NCBI GenBank assembly: GCA_051004815.1 | Contig: JBPCJY010000195.1 | Span: forward strand, 1 to 29,507 | Length of the DNA: 29,507 nucleotides | Source: JBBQXY01 sp051004815 | Lineage (GTDB): Bacteria > Chloroflexota > Ktedonobacteria > Ktedonobacterales > Ktedonobacteraceae | Direction: 5' to 3' | Shown: piece by piece, positions 1 to 7,914 of the stretch | Layout of the letters: each line of letters opens with the position of its first letter | How positions within the stretch are numbered: the first letter of the stretch is position 1 | The notes under the pieces: model-generated | Databases searched by the model: none | The model's input: the letters and a program-made list of their open reading frames with translations, nothing else | Told to the model about the DNA's origin: nothing | Program-made: the position numbers and the translations under genes

Positions 1-25
1 CAATGATACCCCTGGACAGCAGACA

Positions 26-1378
26 TTGCCACTTGTAGAGACGCCGATGGCGTTGATGGAAACGTTATTATTGCAAGCCATGAAGCAGCCGACGGAAACG
101 GAGGTGATGAAGAAACGAGGACGCCCGGCTCAGGTGAGCAACCATTTGTTGGCAGCAGGGATCCTATGGTGTTTGCTTCATGGCTGGGTCTCGCAATGGG
201 ATCTGTGGCGACGCATCAGTTACTTAGGCGTCGGCTCGCTGGCCCCGGTGGAGGTCTGCGATCAGGCGATCTACAATCGACTGGCCAAATCTGGCACGCA
301 GATGATGCAACAGTGGTGTGCTCAGATCACGACGTGGTTGTGGGAGTGGATGGCCCCCTTTGAAGATCGCAGCTTGGCCCCGTTTGCCTCGCAGATCCTC
401 GCGCTGGATGAAAGTACGATGGATGCCATGCATCGCTGGCTCAAGGACCTGCGTGGGGTGCCGCTGGGAGAGGTGTCCTTGCTGGCCGGACGCTTGGTGG
501 GACTCTTTGACATTCGGCGGCAACAGTGGCGGCGTCTGGATTGGTTGCCGGTGGCGGGGGCTAATTGTCAGGCCTACGCCAGCGAGATGCTGAGCTCCCT
601 GCACATGGGAACGATGCTGCTCTTTGACCTGGGCTATTACAACTTCGAGTGGTTCGATACCTTGACGCAACGCGGCTTCTGGTGGGTGGCGCGACTACGT
701 AGCAATGGGTCGTATACGGTGGAACACATCTTGGTGCAACGCGATGGCTATTTCGAAGCGCTGATTTTCTTAGGCGCGTATCGCTCGGATCGAACGGCGC
801 ATCTGATGCGCTTAGTGCGGGTGCGCTATCGGGGGCAATGGTACAGCTACATCACCAATGTCACCGATCCGCGGCAACTGAGTGGGGCCGAGATTGTGGA
901 ATTGTATGCGCGACGCTGGGATATTGAATTAGGGTATCGTCTGCTCAAGGATCATCTGGGGTTACGCTTGCTGTGGAGTGCCAAGGTGCAGGTCATTGGA
1001 GCCCAAGTCTGGGCTACGGTTCTCTTGGCACAACTCTTGCATGCCTTGCAGGTTCAAGTCGCCATCGAGGCGGGCGTGGAGACCTTTGATGTCTCCTTGG
1101 AGTTACTGTGGCGCTATGGGCCAGAGCTGTCGAAGCGAGCAGTGGCACGAGGTCAATCACTGCTCGAAGCGATCCTTGAGGTCGGAGTGGCCATCAAGCT
1201 CATTCGGCCCAGCACGCGCATCCGCCGCTGCGTTCCCATCATTGACTGGGAGGAGATCATCCCGCTGCGGGCCGATCTGGTGTGGATGCGTCCGCCGCGC
1301 TACGCTCACAAGGACAGCGCACCCGGAACGAAATCTCACTCCCATACTCGTCCTAAAACCGAACCGGGCGTGATTTAG
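26..1378 (+). CDS. IS4-like DDE transposase (5' end possibly cut by window)
   Basis: The protein would catalyse cut-and-paste movement of an insertion sequence by a DDE/RNase H-fold transposase. Three acidic positions stand out: D128 in LALDESTMD, D201 in LLFDLGYYN and E301 in YARRWDIELGYRLLKDHLG. The last stretch has the Y-x2-R-x3-E-x6-K spacing that defines the IS4 superfamily C-terminal motif. The length of about 450 residues fits the family. The TTG at 26 is only a nominal start, because the frame is open to the window edge; ATG at 47 is an alternative and the true start may lie upstream. No terminal inverted repeat of the element could be identified because the left end is outside the window. 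The frame is intact over the visible length, so the gene may be active. Confidence is high for the family and low for the start. Confidence 0.85.
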   Translation: MPLVETPMALMETLLLQAMKQPTETEVMKKRGRPAQVSNHLLAAGILWCLLHGWVSQWDLWRRISYLGVGSLAPVEVCDQAIYNRLAKSGTQMMQQWCAQITTWLWEWMAPFEDRSLAPFASQILALDESTMDAMHRWLKDLRGVPLGEVSLLAGRLVGLFDIRRQQWRRLDWLPVAGANCQAYASEMLSSLHMGTMLLFDLGYYNFEWFDTLTQRGFWWVARLRSNGSYTVEHILVQRDGYFEALIFLGAYRSDRTAHLMRLVRVRYRGQWYSYITNVTDPRQLSGAEIVELYARRWDIELGYRLLKDHLGLRLLWSAKVQVIGAQVWATVLLAQLLHALQVQVAIEAGVETFDVSLELLWRYGPELSKRAVARGQSLLEAILEVGVAIKLIRPSTRIRRCVPIIDWEEIIPLRADLVWMRPPRYAHKDSAPGTKSHSHTRPKTEPGVI

Positions 1379-1424
1379 TTGGAGTAGGTGATCCATAGCA
1401 TAATGGTAACGAGTCAAGACCCTA

Positions 1425-1441
1425 TGTCGCCTACGGCGACA
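1425..1441. repeat. perfect 7-bp hairpin, TAC loop
   Basis: TGTCGCC and GGCGACA flank the 3-nt loop TAC. It is the first of three consecutive hairpins after the transposase gene. Confidence 0.7.
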
Positions 1442-1450
1442 CACTCATTA

Positions 1451-1505
1451 TTGTGTTGGTAGCAGGATTTGCAGCCAATGGCTGCAAATCCTGCTACCAA
1501 CACAA
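1451..1505. repeat. perfect 26-bp inverted repeat, 3-nt spacer
   Basis: Arms 1451-1476 and 1480-1505 are exact reverse complements over 26 bp around AAT. The arms begin TTGTGTTGGTAGCAGG. It could act as a bidirectional terminator between the transposase and the regulator, or be a MITE-like or REP-like element. A moderately T-rich stretch follows the right arm, but there is no long T-run. Confidence 0.85.
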
Positions 1506-1518
1506 ATTATTTCTTATG

Positions 1519-1535
1519 CGCTGCCGAAGGCAGCG
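1519..1535. repeat. perfect 7-bp hairpin, GAA loop
   Basis: CGCTGCC and GGCAGCG flank GAA. It is the third hairpin in the series and lies 57 bp before the regulator start codon at 1592. Confidence 0.7.
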
Positions 1536-1591
1536 AGAAGAGTAGAGACACGAGGAATTACCAATATTTAAATGTAAAGGAGGGGTAGGCT

Positions 1592-1993
1592 ATGGCTGAG
1601 AAAAGCGAAGGCGCGTGGTACATCATCAGCGTAGCGGCGGAAAAGGCAGATGTGCATGAGCAGACATTGCGCCACTATGAACGCCTGGGGCTGATCTCGC
1701 CCGCACGGAAGGGGGATAGCCCGCATAGCCCGCGTTTATACTCTGATCGCGATATCGAGCGCGTCATGCAGATTCGTAATTTGATGCAAGACCTCGGTGT
1801 CAACCTGGCGGGCGTGGAGACTATTCTGCATATGCGCAACTTGATTGAGCAGATGCAGCTTGAGACGCAAGTTCGCCTGGAGCAGGCGCAGACGCGGATG
1901 GAGCAAGAAATAGAGCGCATGCGTATTCAGCACGAGTCTGAGACGCGCAGACTCAAAGGGATCATCGAGCGTCTACAGCACGAAAAGATGTAA
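1592..1993 (+). CDS. hspR: MerR-family HspR-like heat-shock repressor
   Basis: This is a DNA-binding regulator, 133 residues. Residues 10-80 form a MerR winged helix-turn-helix. WYIISVAAEKADVHEQTLRH, the LGLISPAR wing, RLYSDRDIERV and the NLAGV segment at about 71-75 match the HspR subgroup, which represses dnaK, clpB and related chaperone genes in actinobacteria. Residues 83-133 are a predicted coiled coil rich in E, R, Q and M, the usual dimerisation region. ATG at 1592 has a strong Shine-Dalgarno AAGGAGGGG at 1577-1585. Unusually for HspR, no dnaK/grpE/dnaJ genes are adjacent, and I found no CTTGAGT-N7-ACTCAAG operator nearby. It could instead be another HspR-like MerR regulator with different targets. 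Confidence 0.75.
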   Translation: MAEKSEGAWYIISVAAEKADVHEQTLRHYERLGLISPARKGDSPHSPRLYSDRDIERVMQIRNLMQDLGVNLAGVETILHMRNLIEQMQLETQVRLEQAQTRMEQEIERMRIQHESETRRLKGIIERLQHEKM

Positions 1994-2177
1994 CGCGTCG
2001 TTCGCGTACATCTAATCCACCTATGTGTTAGAATTACCATAAAGTCGCCAGATAATTGAGCTTAATTAGAATACTTGTTCGCTTTCTTTTCGATGCATAT
2101 TTTCGCCCAAACTCAAAATTGACCGATATCCTCGCCTCGAAAAGTGGCACACAAAAAAATTTATATGTCAAACTACA

Positions 2178-3566
2178 CTATGCAGTGAAACCATAGTCTT
2201 GTGGCGGAACTGCTGGCATAATATGTCGCTCCAACTTCAAAGTGATGATGCGTGCGGCTGCCTCGTCAACACGCGCTTTGGAAAGTGTGCCGTTCTGCAA
2301 GGCTGCTTTCAAGCCATTGAGCATTTGTATCATCTGGTATGACCCATTCGGCCCCAAGATCATATCATCCCCGGCGTTCAGCGCGAGTACCGCGGCCTGT
2401 GGTAAGCTCCACTTATTGGAAATCCCCTTCATATAGAGCGCATCGGTAATGACAACACCATCGTAGCCCAGTTCATGGCGCAGGATATCGGTCATGAAGG
2501 TGTGCGAGAGTTCGGCTGGCATCACTGGGTCAATAGCAGGCATCAACACATCGGTCGGCATAATCATACCGGGGCTTTGCAGTTGATTCTGCGTTTGAAT
2601 AAAGTATTTGAACGGTGCCAGTTCGGTCGCATAGATCTGATCTCGCGTGCGTTTCACCACCGGCAGATCGAAGTGGGCATCGGTACTGGCTGCTCCCAGA
2701 CCGGGGAAGTGCTTGATACAGGCGACGACACCGTCGCTCTGCACGGCTTGCATATAAGCACCGGCATAGGTAATGACGGATTGCGGCGTATAACCCCAGG
2801 TGCGTAAGTACTGATCTGGCCCGTCCACCAACTGCACATCAACATCGGGAGCCAGGTCTTCGTTGATACCAAGCGATAAGAGGTCATGTGCAATGCGGTG
2901 TCCCGCCGCGACAGCGTTATTGACATTGCCTGTTTGATAGATTTCCAGCGCACCGGGGTGATGCCCGAAGATATTTTGCACACGCTCGACAAAGCCCCCC
3001 TCCTCATCGGTTGAAATTAGCAGTGGCAGCGTGGCGTTTTTTTGCATGTCCGCGATATCCTGTTTCGTCTGATTAAAGGTATTCATCTGGAAGGCGTACA
3101 TAACCACGCCGCCGGCGTGGAGCTTGTTGACCATCGTATCCAGGTCAGACGAATAATAGGTATCGTAATACTCCGCCATGAAGAGTTGCCCCAACTCTTC
3201 GTCCAGGGTCATATGGGCGACATAATAGCGAGCTAATTGCTTATAGGACATGTGGGCCACGAGGTTTGAGAGCGCACCAACCTGGATCGCACTGAGTGGC
3301 TGCTGCACAAATTGGCCGAAGTGTTGCACGATATTGGGGTCACGCAATTTGACAAGTGACACCGAATGCTCGTAATTCGCTTGTGGCGCGATAAGCACGA
3401 GTAAGACGATGAGCAGGAGCACCAGTGTTTGCGCAATGAATGGACGGTGTTTCCCTGCTTGCCATGTCGGCGGTGTTAGATACTTCTCCGTCCCATGGTT
3501 CGCCGCACTTTGCTCAACCGGGCCAGATGCCACTGCTTGTGGTGGTTGCTTGCTAGAGACAGGCAT
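2178..3566 (-). CDS. membrane-anchored family 3 glycoside hydrolase (NagZ-like), copy A
   Basis: Probable beta-N-acetylhexosaminidase of glycoside hydrolase family 3, acting outside the membrane on N-acetylglucosamine-containing glycans or muropeptides. The 462-residue protein has a polar N-terminus, one hydrophobic anchor at about 44-61, and a catalytic domain from about 108. KHFPGLG starts at 285. The NagZ-type Asp-His dyad is probably D296/H298 in TDAH, and the nucleophile D375 is in ITDALYMKG. The STDEEGG motif at about 185 is also typical. The start ATG at 3566 is preceded by ACGAGG. It is closely similar to the gene just upstream through the whole catalytic domain, so the two are tandem paralogues. 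Exact substrate is inferred; a transglycosidase or other GH3 activity is possible. Confidence 0.85.
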   Translation of the reverse strand: MPVSSKQPPQAVASGPVEQSAANHGTEKYLTPPTWQAGKHRPFIAQTLVLLLIVLLVLIAPQANYEHSVSLVKLRDPNIVQHFGQFVQQPLSAIQVGALSNLVAHMSYKQLARYYVAHMTLDEELGQLFMAEYYDTYYSSDLDTMVNKLHAGGVVMYAFQMNTFNQTKQDIADMQKNATLPLLISTDEEGGFVERVQNIFGHHPGALEIYQTGNVNNAVAAGHRIAHDLLSLGINEDLAPDVDVQLVDGPDQYLRTWGYTPQSVITYAGAYMQAVQSDGVVACIKHFPGLGAASTDAHFDLPVVKRTRDQIYATELAPFKYFIQTQNQLQSPGMIMPTDVLMPAIDPVMPAELSHTFMTDILRHELGYDGVVITDALYMKGISNKWSLPQAAVLALNAGDDMILGPNGSYQMIQMLNGLKAALQNGTLSKARVDEAAARIITLKLERHIMPAVPPQDYGFTA

Positions 3567-3678
3567 AAATATCCTCGTATCATATGTTTTTGTAGAAAGT
3601 GATAGGCATTGATCTGAAATTTCGCAAGGTTCCCATGGTATAGTAACGCGTTATGGGCGATATTGGTTGCGGTATATG

Positions 3679-3704
3679 GGGGCGCAATGAAGGCATTGCG
3701 CCCC
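3679..3704. repeat. 11-bp stem hairpin of the GGGCGCAA family
   Basis: GGGGCGCAATG at 3679-3689 pairs perfectly with CATTGCGCCCC at 3694-3704 around AAGG. It lies 14 bp beyond the stop of the upstream GH3 gene on the minus strand, so it could terminate that transcript. No T-run follows on that strand. The same core occurs near rpsL. Confidence 0.75.
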
Positions 3705-3717
3705 TCTATGTATTATT

Positions 3718-5286
3718 TTACGCCTGGGGTGGAATAGCTGGCATTAAGTGATCGGACATTTTGAGGGCGATGATGCGTGTCACTGCCTCGTCAACACGCG
3801 CTTTGGAGAGCGTGCCATCCTGCAAGGCTTGTTTGATGCCGTTGAGCATAGCGATCATCTCACCCGCGCCATTGGGGCCGAGCAACATATCGTTGCCTGC
3901 GTTCAGAGCCAGGACAGCAGCTTGCGGCATGCTCCATTTATCGGAGATGCCTTGCATATAGAGGGCATCCGTCAGAGCCACGCCATCAAAGCCGAGCTGC
4001 TTGCGCAGAATATCGGTCATAAACGTGTGCGAGAGTTCTGCTGGCATCACCGGGTCAATAGCAGGCATCAGCACATCGGTCGGCATAATCATGCCGGGGT
4101 TATCGAGTGGGTTCTGCGATTGAATAAAGTATTTGAACGGTGTTAATTCGGTGGCGTAGATTTGCGCTTTGGTACGATTGACTACGGGCAAGCTCGTGTG
4201 TGCATCAGTGACCGCATCGCCCAGGCCGGGGAAGTGCTTGATACAGGCCACAACACCATCGCTTTGCAGTGCTCGCATATAGGCACCCGCGTATTTGATG
4301 ACGGAGTTCGGATCATTTCCAAAGGTGCGCGTGATCATATCATAGCCGTTGACGAGGTTGACATCGACATCGGGAGCCAGGTTTTCGTTGATGCCCAGGG
4401 CCAGCAGGTCATGCGCCGCTTTGTGTCCTTGTTGTGTTGCCACATTGGGGTCGCCCGTATTGTAGATGTCGGTCGCGGACATACGCAGCCCGTAGATGTT
4501 TTTCAAACGGTGGACATAGGGACCGCCCTCTTCGTCGGTAGAGACGAGCAGGGGGAATGTGGCGTTTTGCTGCATTTCCGCGATATCATGCTTGGTCTGG
4601 TTAAAGGTCTGCATCTGGAACTCATACATAATGACACCACCGGCATGCAATTGGTTAATCATCATATTCAGGTCGGGGGAGTAGGAGGTATCAGAATATT
4701 CAATCATAATAAGCTGCCCCAATTCGACATCAAGGCTCATGCGTGCGACGTACATGGCGGCAAGTTGTTTATATTTCATGTAGCCGACGAGATGTTGCAG
4801 TGAATTGAGTTCCATAGCTGTTAACGGCGGTTGTACAAACGGGCCAGCATGCGTCGTCGCTTGTGCAGCAGGTGTTTGTCCTCCGGAGTTTCCGGTAATC
4901 CATTGCCGCCCCAAATAGCCTCCCAGGCCGATCAGAACTGCCAAAAGCACCAGAATTATCATCACTGGTATGGCAATGCGCCGCCGTCGTTTGGGGGCCG
5001 GAAACGCTGCCGCGACAAATGGAGGAGGTTGCTGTAGTGGTGCTGGACGCGCCAATGAGGACGGCTGTGCAACATTATGGAATTGCCGTGCTGTTGCTAG
5101 CGGAGCAGTTGGTGCTGTCCATATTGCCTGTTGTGTTGCCTCGGACGACTGCTGGTGCTCCTGGGTAGAATGCCGAGGCGGTACCGGTATACGTCGTGGT
5201 GTATCGTCCCCTGATCCACCAAATTTGGACGGTTGATTGGCATGAGACATAGAAGATTTTTGCGAGCGATCATTATTAAACGTCAT
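3718..5286 (-). CDS. membrane-anchored family 3 glycoside hydrolase (NagZ-like), copy B
   Basis: Second GH3 enzyme, 522 residues, likely a beta-N-acetylhexosaminidase displayed outside the membrane. Residues 1-100 are a Pro/Gln/Ser-rich, disordered cytoplasmic segment. A basic KRRRRIAIP stretch leads into one transmembrane helix at about 104-125. The catalytic domain carries STDEEGG at 249-255, KHFPGLG at 350-356, the D361/H363 dyad in TDAH and nucleophile D440 in LTDALYM. ATG at 5286 is preferred over a TTG one codon earlier. It overlaps the TGA of the dehydrogenase gene (TGATG) and has GAGGAG just upstream, which points to translational coupling. The catalytic part closely matches copy A, while the N-terminal regions differ, so the anchors may have been acquired or diverged separately. 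Confidence 0.87.
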   Translation of the reverse strand: MTFNNDRSQKSSMSHANQPSKFGGSGDDTPRRIPVPPRHSTQEHQQSSEATQQAIWTAPTAPLATARQFHNVAQPSSLARPAPLQQPPPFVAAAFPAPKRRRRIAIPVMIILVLLAVLIGLGGYLGRQWITGNSGGQTPAAQATTHAGPFVQPPLTAMELNSLQHLVGYMKYKQLAAMYVARMSLDVELGQLIMIEYSDTSYSPDLNMMINQLHAGGVIMYEFQMQTFNQTKHDIAEMQQNATFPLLVSTDEEGGPYVHRLKNIYGLRMSATDIYNTGDPNVATQQGHKAAHDLLALGINENLAPDVDVNLVNGYDMITRTFGNDPNSVIKYAGAYMRALQSDGVVACIKHFPGLGDAVTDAHTSLPVVNRTKAQIYATELTPFKYFIQSQNPLDNPGMIMPTDVLMPAIDPVMPAELSHTFMTDILRKQLGFDGVALTDALYMQGISDKWSMPQAAVLALNAGNDMLLGPNGAGEMIAMLNGIKQALQDGTLSKARVDEAVTRIIALKMSDHLMPAIPPQA

Positions 5287-7775
5287 CAAGGCTCCTCATA
5301 GACGGGTTTCCCATTGCCCGTTCCGTTTTCGTCCTGGGCTTGCGAGGATGCAGAATCGTTATCCTGCGCGGAAAGCTCTCCTACACTTTGTAACGTCCCA
5401 CGGGTATTATTTGTTACGGTAGGCTGATTTTTCCTTGTCAGTACTGCTGATGGTACTGGCTTGGTAGGGAGAGAAGCTGGAGCTTGTCCATTTCCTTGCG
5501 TATTTTTTGCTTTCAATGCCTCGGCCCTGCGCTTGGAGCGTGTGCGTTTGGGGGAAGAGACCACGATGGTTTTGCTATCGGTATTGTTTTCCTCCGTTGT
5601 GGGGATGGGCGTGCTAGCTGGTTCGGGTTCGAGTTGGGATTCAGTTACTACCTCGTCATTATCCTCTGGTACCAGGAATTGGGGCGCGGTATGCAGCGCG
5701 GCAAGCCACGCTGGAATTGGTGGCTGCTCAGGTTGGGCGTCCACGCTATTCGCGCTATCCGTGCTTTCCTCAAGAGAAGGCGTGACAAAGAACGATTCTT
5801 CATTGGCCTCTTGGATTTCGTCGAGGTTTGGTATTAGTAGATGTTGTGGTTGAACATCTGTCTCGTCTTCATGCTCCAACGGTGTTGCCATGGCAGAGAC
5901 CTCTGTATGCATCTCTTCAACCGCGTCAACAGGTGGTGGAGTGCTACGTTGGCTATCCTCGTTGTCAAACGAAGAGAAGAATGGGGTGGCAGACGCTGCT
6001 GCTTCGTTGCGATCGTTGCCAGTGTCTTCAGGCTCTAAGGCATTGGCAGGTATCACCGGTTGAGTAAGTTGGTCAGCAAACCAGGTCTTGCTAGTGTCAT
6101 CTTCTTTAGCAATCGGTGTGGATGTAGGGATAGCGTGGAGGTTGATCCGGGCGAATTTTTCAGTCGCACCTGCCATTTCGTCGTGCTGATCTTCCGCCTC
6201 GTCTTCATCGGACGGCACAACTTCTAGCGGTTGTGGCTGCTGCCGTTGATAATGAGCGAATTTTGAGGTGGAGACCACGATGGTTTTGTCATCCACTCCT
6301 TCATCGAGTGCAGAGGTGCCAGAAATGCCAGAAATGCCAGAAATGCTAGAAGTACCAGTTGTGCCGTACTGTTCACTTTCCGCGGGAACATGCGATACGG
6401 GCTGCAATGGCGCAGATGGAGCAGGCATGGGTGCGGGTGGAAGCATTGTGTCAATGTCGGGCGAAAGCGGCTGCGATGGGTGCGGATCGGTATAGAGTGT
6501 AGGAGTAAAGGCGCGTTGTCGTTGCCGTGCGGCTGCACGTACATTGGGGACAACCGATGGTGGCTGCTTAGAATAGTCAAAGACCACTTTAATAGCGCGA
6601 TTGTTTCCTTTACGTGTCGCGGTCAGCAGAGCGTTGCGATAGTCGCTGAGGGCAAAACTATGCGTAATCAATTTCTCCGGGGAAAGACGGTTCTGCTGAA
6701 TAAGCTCTGCCGTAATGTCAAAGGTGGATGCTCTTTCGTCTGTACCCAGTGGCCAGGTTTCCATCCCTTGTGCCAGTGTGCCAATCAAGTTGACTTCCTG
6801 ATACCAGATGGGCGTGAGATCAATGTGCCGCATACGGTGCAGGCTGACTCCTACCATGACGACTGTGCCACCGGCGCGTGTCCAGCGCAAGGAATCGTGA
6901 GTGGTACCTTTGTTAGCGATAGTATCATAGATGACATCATAGCCACCGAGCACCATTTGATTGCCAAACATGCCCTGGTAGAGCTGTCCCCCCGTAAGGC
7001 GTTGCACTTCCTTGTAGCTATCTTGAGGATAGATAATCTGCGCACCGAGGCGGGCGGCTTGTTCCACCTGGAAGGCATGGCGGGCTAAGACGCTGACCTC
7101 AACAGCGGGCGCGAGGGCGCGAATGGCCTGTAAAATGAGTAGCCCTATCGTACCCGCGCCAATAATGAGGATGTGATCGCCCGCTTGTGGCAGGTGGCGT
7201 AAGACAGCGTGGACGGCTACCGCGCTCGGCTCCAACAAGACCGCTTGCATATCGTTGATGTTCGCGGGGACGCGAAACAGTTGCTGTTCGTGGAGCAGCA
7301 TTTCCTCGCTCCACCCGCCGCCAAAGGGTTGAGGGCCGGGTAAGTTGCCCCTTTCACACAAGCTATAGTTGCCAGCAGCACAAGAGCGACAGAGTGGCTG
7401 TATACCTGCCGTGACGCAGTTGGGTCCGTTTTTCAGGACAACACGATCACCAACGCGCAAAGTCGTGACCTCATCCCCCACTTCGATGACCTCGCCCACT
7501 ACCTCATGTCCTGGGTAGGAGCGACTGTGGCTGGGAATAGCCGCGGGGGCAATATTGAAATCCCCATCTACAAAGATGAGGTGCAGATCGCTGCCACAAA
7601 TGCCAGCCAGCACATTACGCACCCGCACCCAGTTCGCGGCGGGCAATGGCTGGCGCGGCAGATTCTGCACCTGGAACGGTGCAATAGAAGAGAAGTAGGC
7701 ACCGCGCCAAAAGCGTCCAAGAATTTTGGTAGGGATAACATGCGCTGCATCAAGCTCTAATGTCGAGGTCCACAT
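5286..7775 (-). CDS. zinc-type medium-chain dehydrogenase with long disordered C-terminal tail
   Basis: Residues 1-400 form a zinc-dependent alcohol/threonine/sorbitol dehydrogenase-like MDR enzyme. C60 in GICGSD and the H90-E91 pair in PGHEVVGE are catalytic-zinc ligands. C120, C129, C132 and C140 resemble the structural zinc site with unusual spacing. GAGTIG at 206-211 binds NAD(P). Substrate cannot be read from sequence. Residues about 402-829 are low-complexity, rich in P, E, D, S, T and Q, with no recognisable fold. KTIVVS occurs twice (497-502, 735-740), and GIS/GTS tandem units lie at about 480-488. ATG at 7775 is chosen because GGAGG lies 5 nt upstream; a GTG at 7928 is possible but would overlap the kinase gene. 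The stop overlaps the GH3 start. A tail of this size is atypical for the family. Confidence 0.85.
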   Translation of the reverse strand: MWTSTLELDAAHVIPTKILGRFWRGAYFSSIAPFQVQNLPRQPLPAANWVRVRNVLAGICGSDLHLIFVDGDFNIAPAAIPSHSRSYPGHEVVGEVIEVGDEVTTLRVGDRVVLKNGPNCVTAGIQPLCRSCAAGNYSLCERGNLPGPQPFGGGWSEEMLLHEQQLFRVPANINDMQAVLLEPSAVAVHAVLRHLPQAGDHILIIGAGTIGLLILQAIRALAPAVEVSVLARHAFQVEQAARLGAQIIYPQDSYKEVQRLTGGQLYQGMFGNQMVLGGYDVIYDTIANKGTTHDSLRWTRAGGTVVMVGVSLHRMRHIDLTPIWYQEVNLIGTLAQGMETWPLGTDERASTFDITAELIQQNRLSPEKLITHSFALSDYRNALLTATRKGNNRAIKVVFDYSKQPPSVVPNVRAAARQRQRAFTPTLYTDPHPSQPLSPDIDTMLPPAPMPAPSAPLQPVSHVPAESEQYGTTGTSSISGISGISGTSALDEGVDDKTIVVSTSKFAHYQRQQPQPLEVVPSDEDEAEDQHDEMAGATEKFARINLHAIPTSTPIAKEDDTSKTWFADQLTQPVIPANALEPEDTGNDRNEAAASATPFFSSFDNEDSQRSTPPPVDAVEEMHTEVSAMATPLEHEDETDVQPQHLLIPNLDEIQEANEESFFVTPSLEESTDSANSVDAQPEQPPIPAWLAALHTAPQFLVPEDNDEVVTESQLEPEPASTPIPTTEENNTDSKTIVVSSPKRTRSKRRAEALKAKNTQGNGQAPASLPTKPVPSAVLTRKNQPTVTNNTRGTLQSVGELSAQDNDSASSQAQDENGTGNGKPVYEEP
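6315..6359. repeat. five imperfect 9-bp tandem units inside the dehydrogenase tail
   Basis: Units of the type AATGCCAGA are repeated in frame (6315, 6324, 6333, 6342, 6351). On the minus strand they encode Gly-Ile-Ser or Gly-Thr-Ser triplets. A likely slippage tract. Confidence 0.7.
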
Positions 7776-7914
7776 GACGTCCTCCGCGAGCGTCCGATGG
7801 ACGCCTCTCTGTTTCAAATTGTGTTCCTGTGTTTCGTTTGAGCGCAGTGTATCATGCATGTCGAAGCTGGTCAATCTTCTAGGAAGATTAGCAGTTAGCA
7901 GGGGGAAGTACGGA

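Noticed and set aside
1381..1591. HspR operator (CTTGAGT-N7-ACTCAAG) near the regulator gene
   Set aside because: No matching inverted pair was found; only unrelated palindromes are present.
4162..7088. Plus-strand open frames opposite the GH3 and dehydrogenase genes (4162-4803, 6390-7088)
   Set aside because: The minus strand carries clear catalytic motifs; these are shadows without motifs or ribosome sites.
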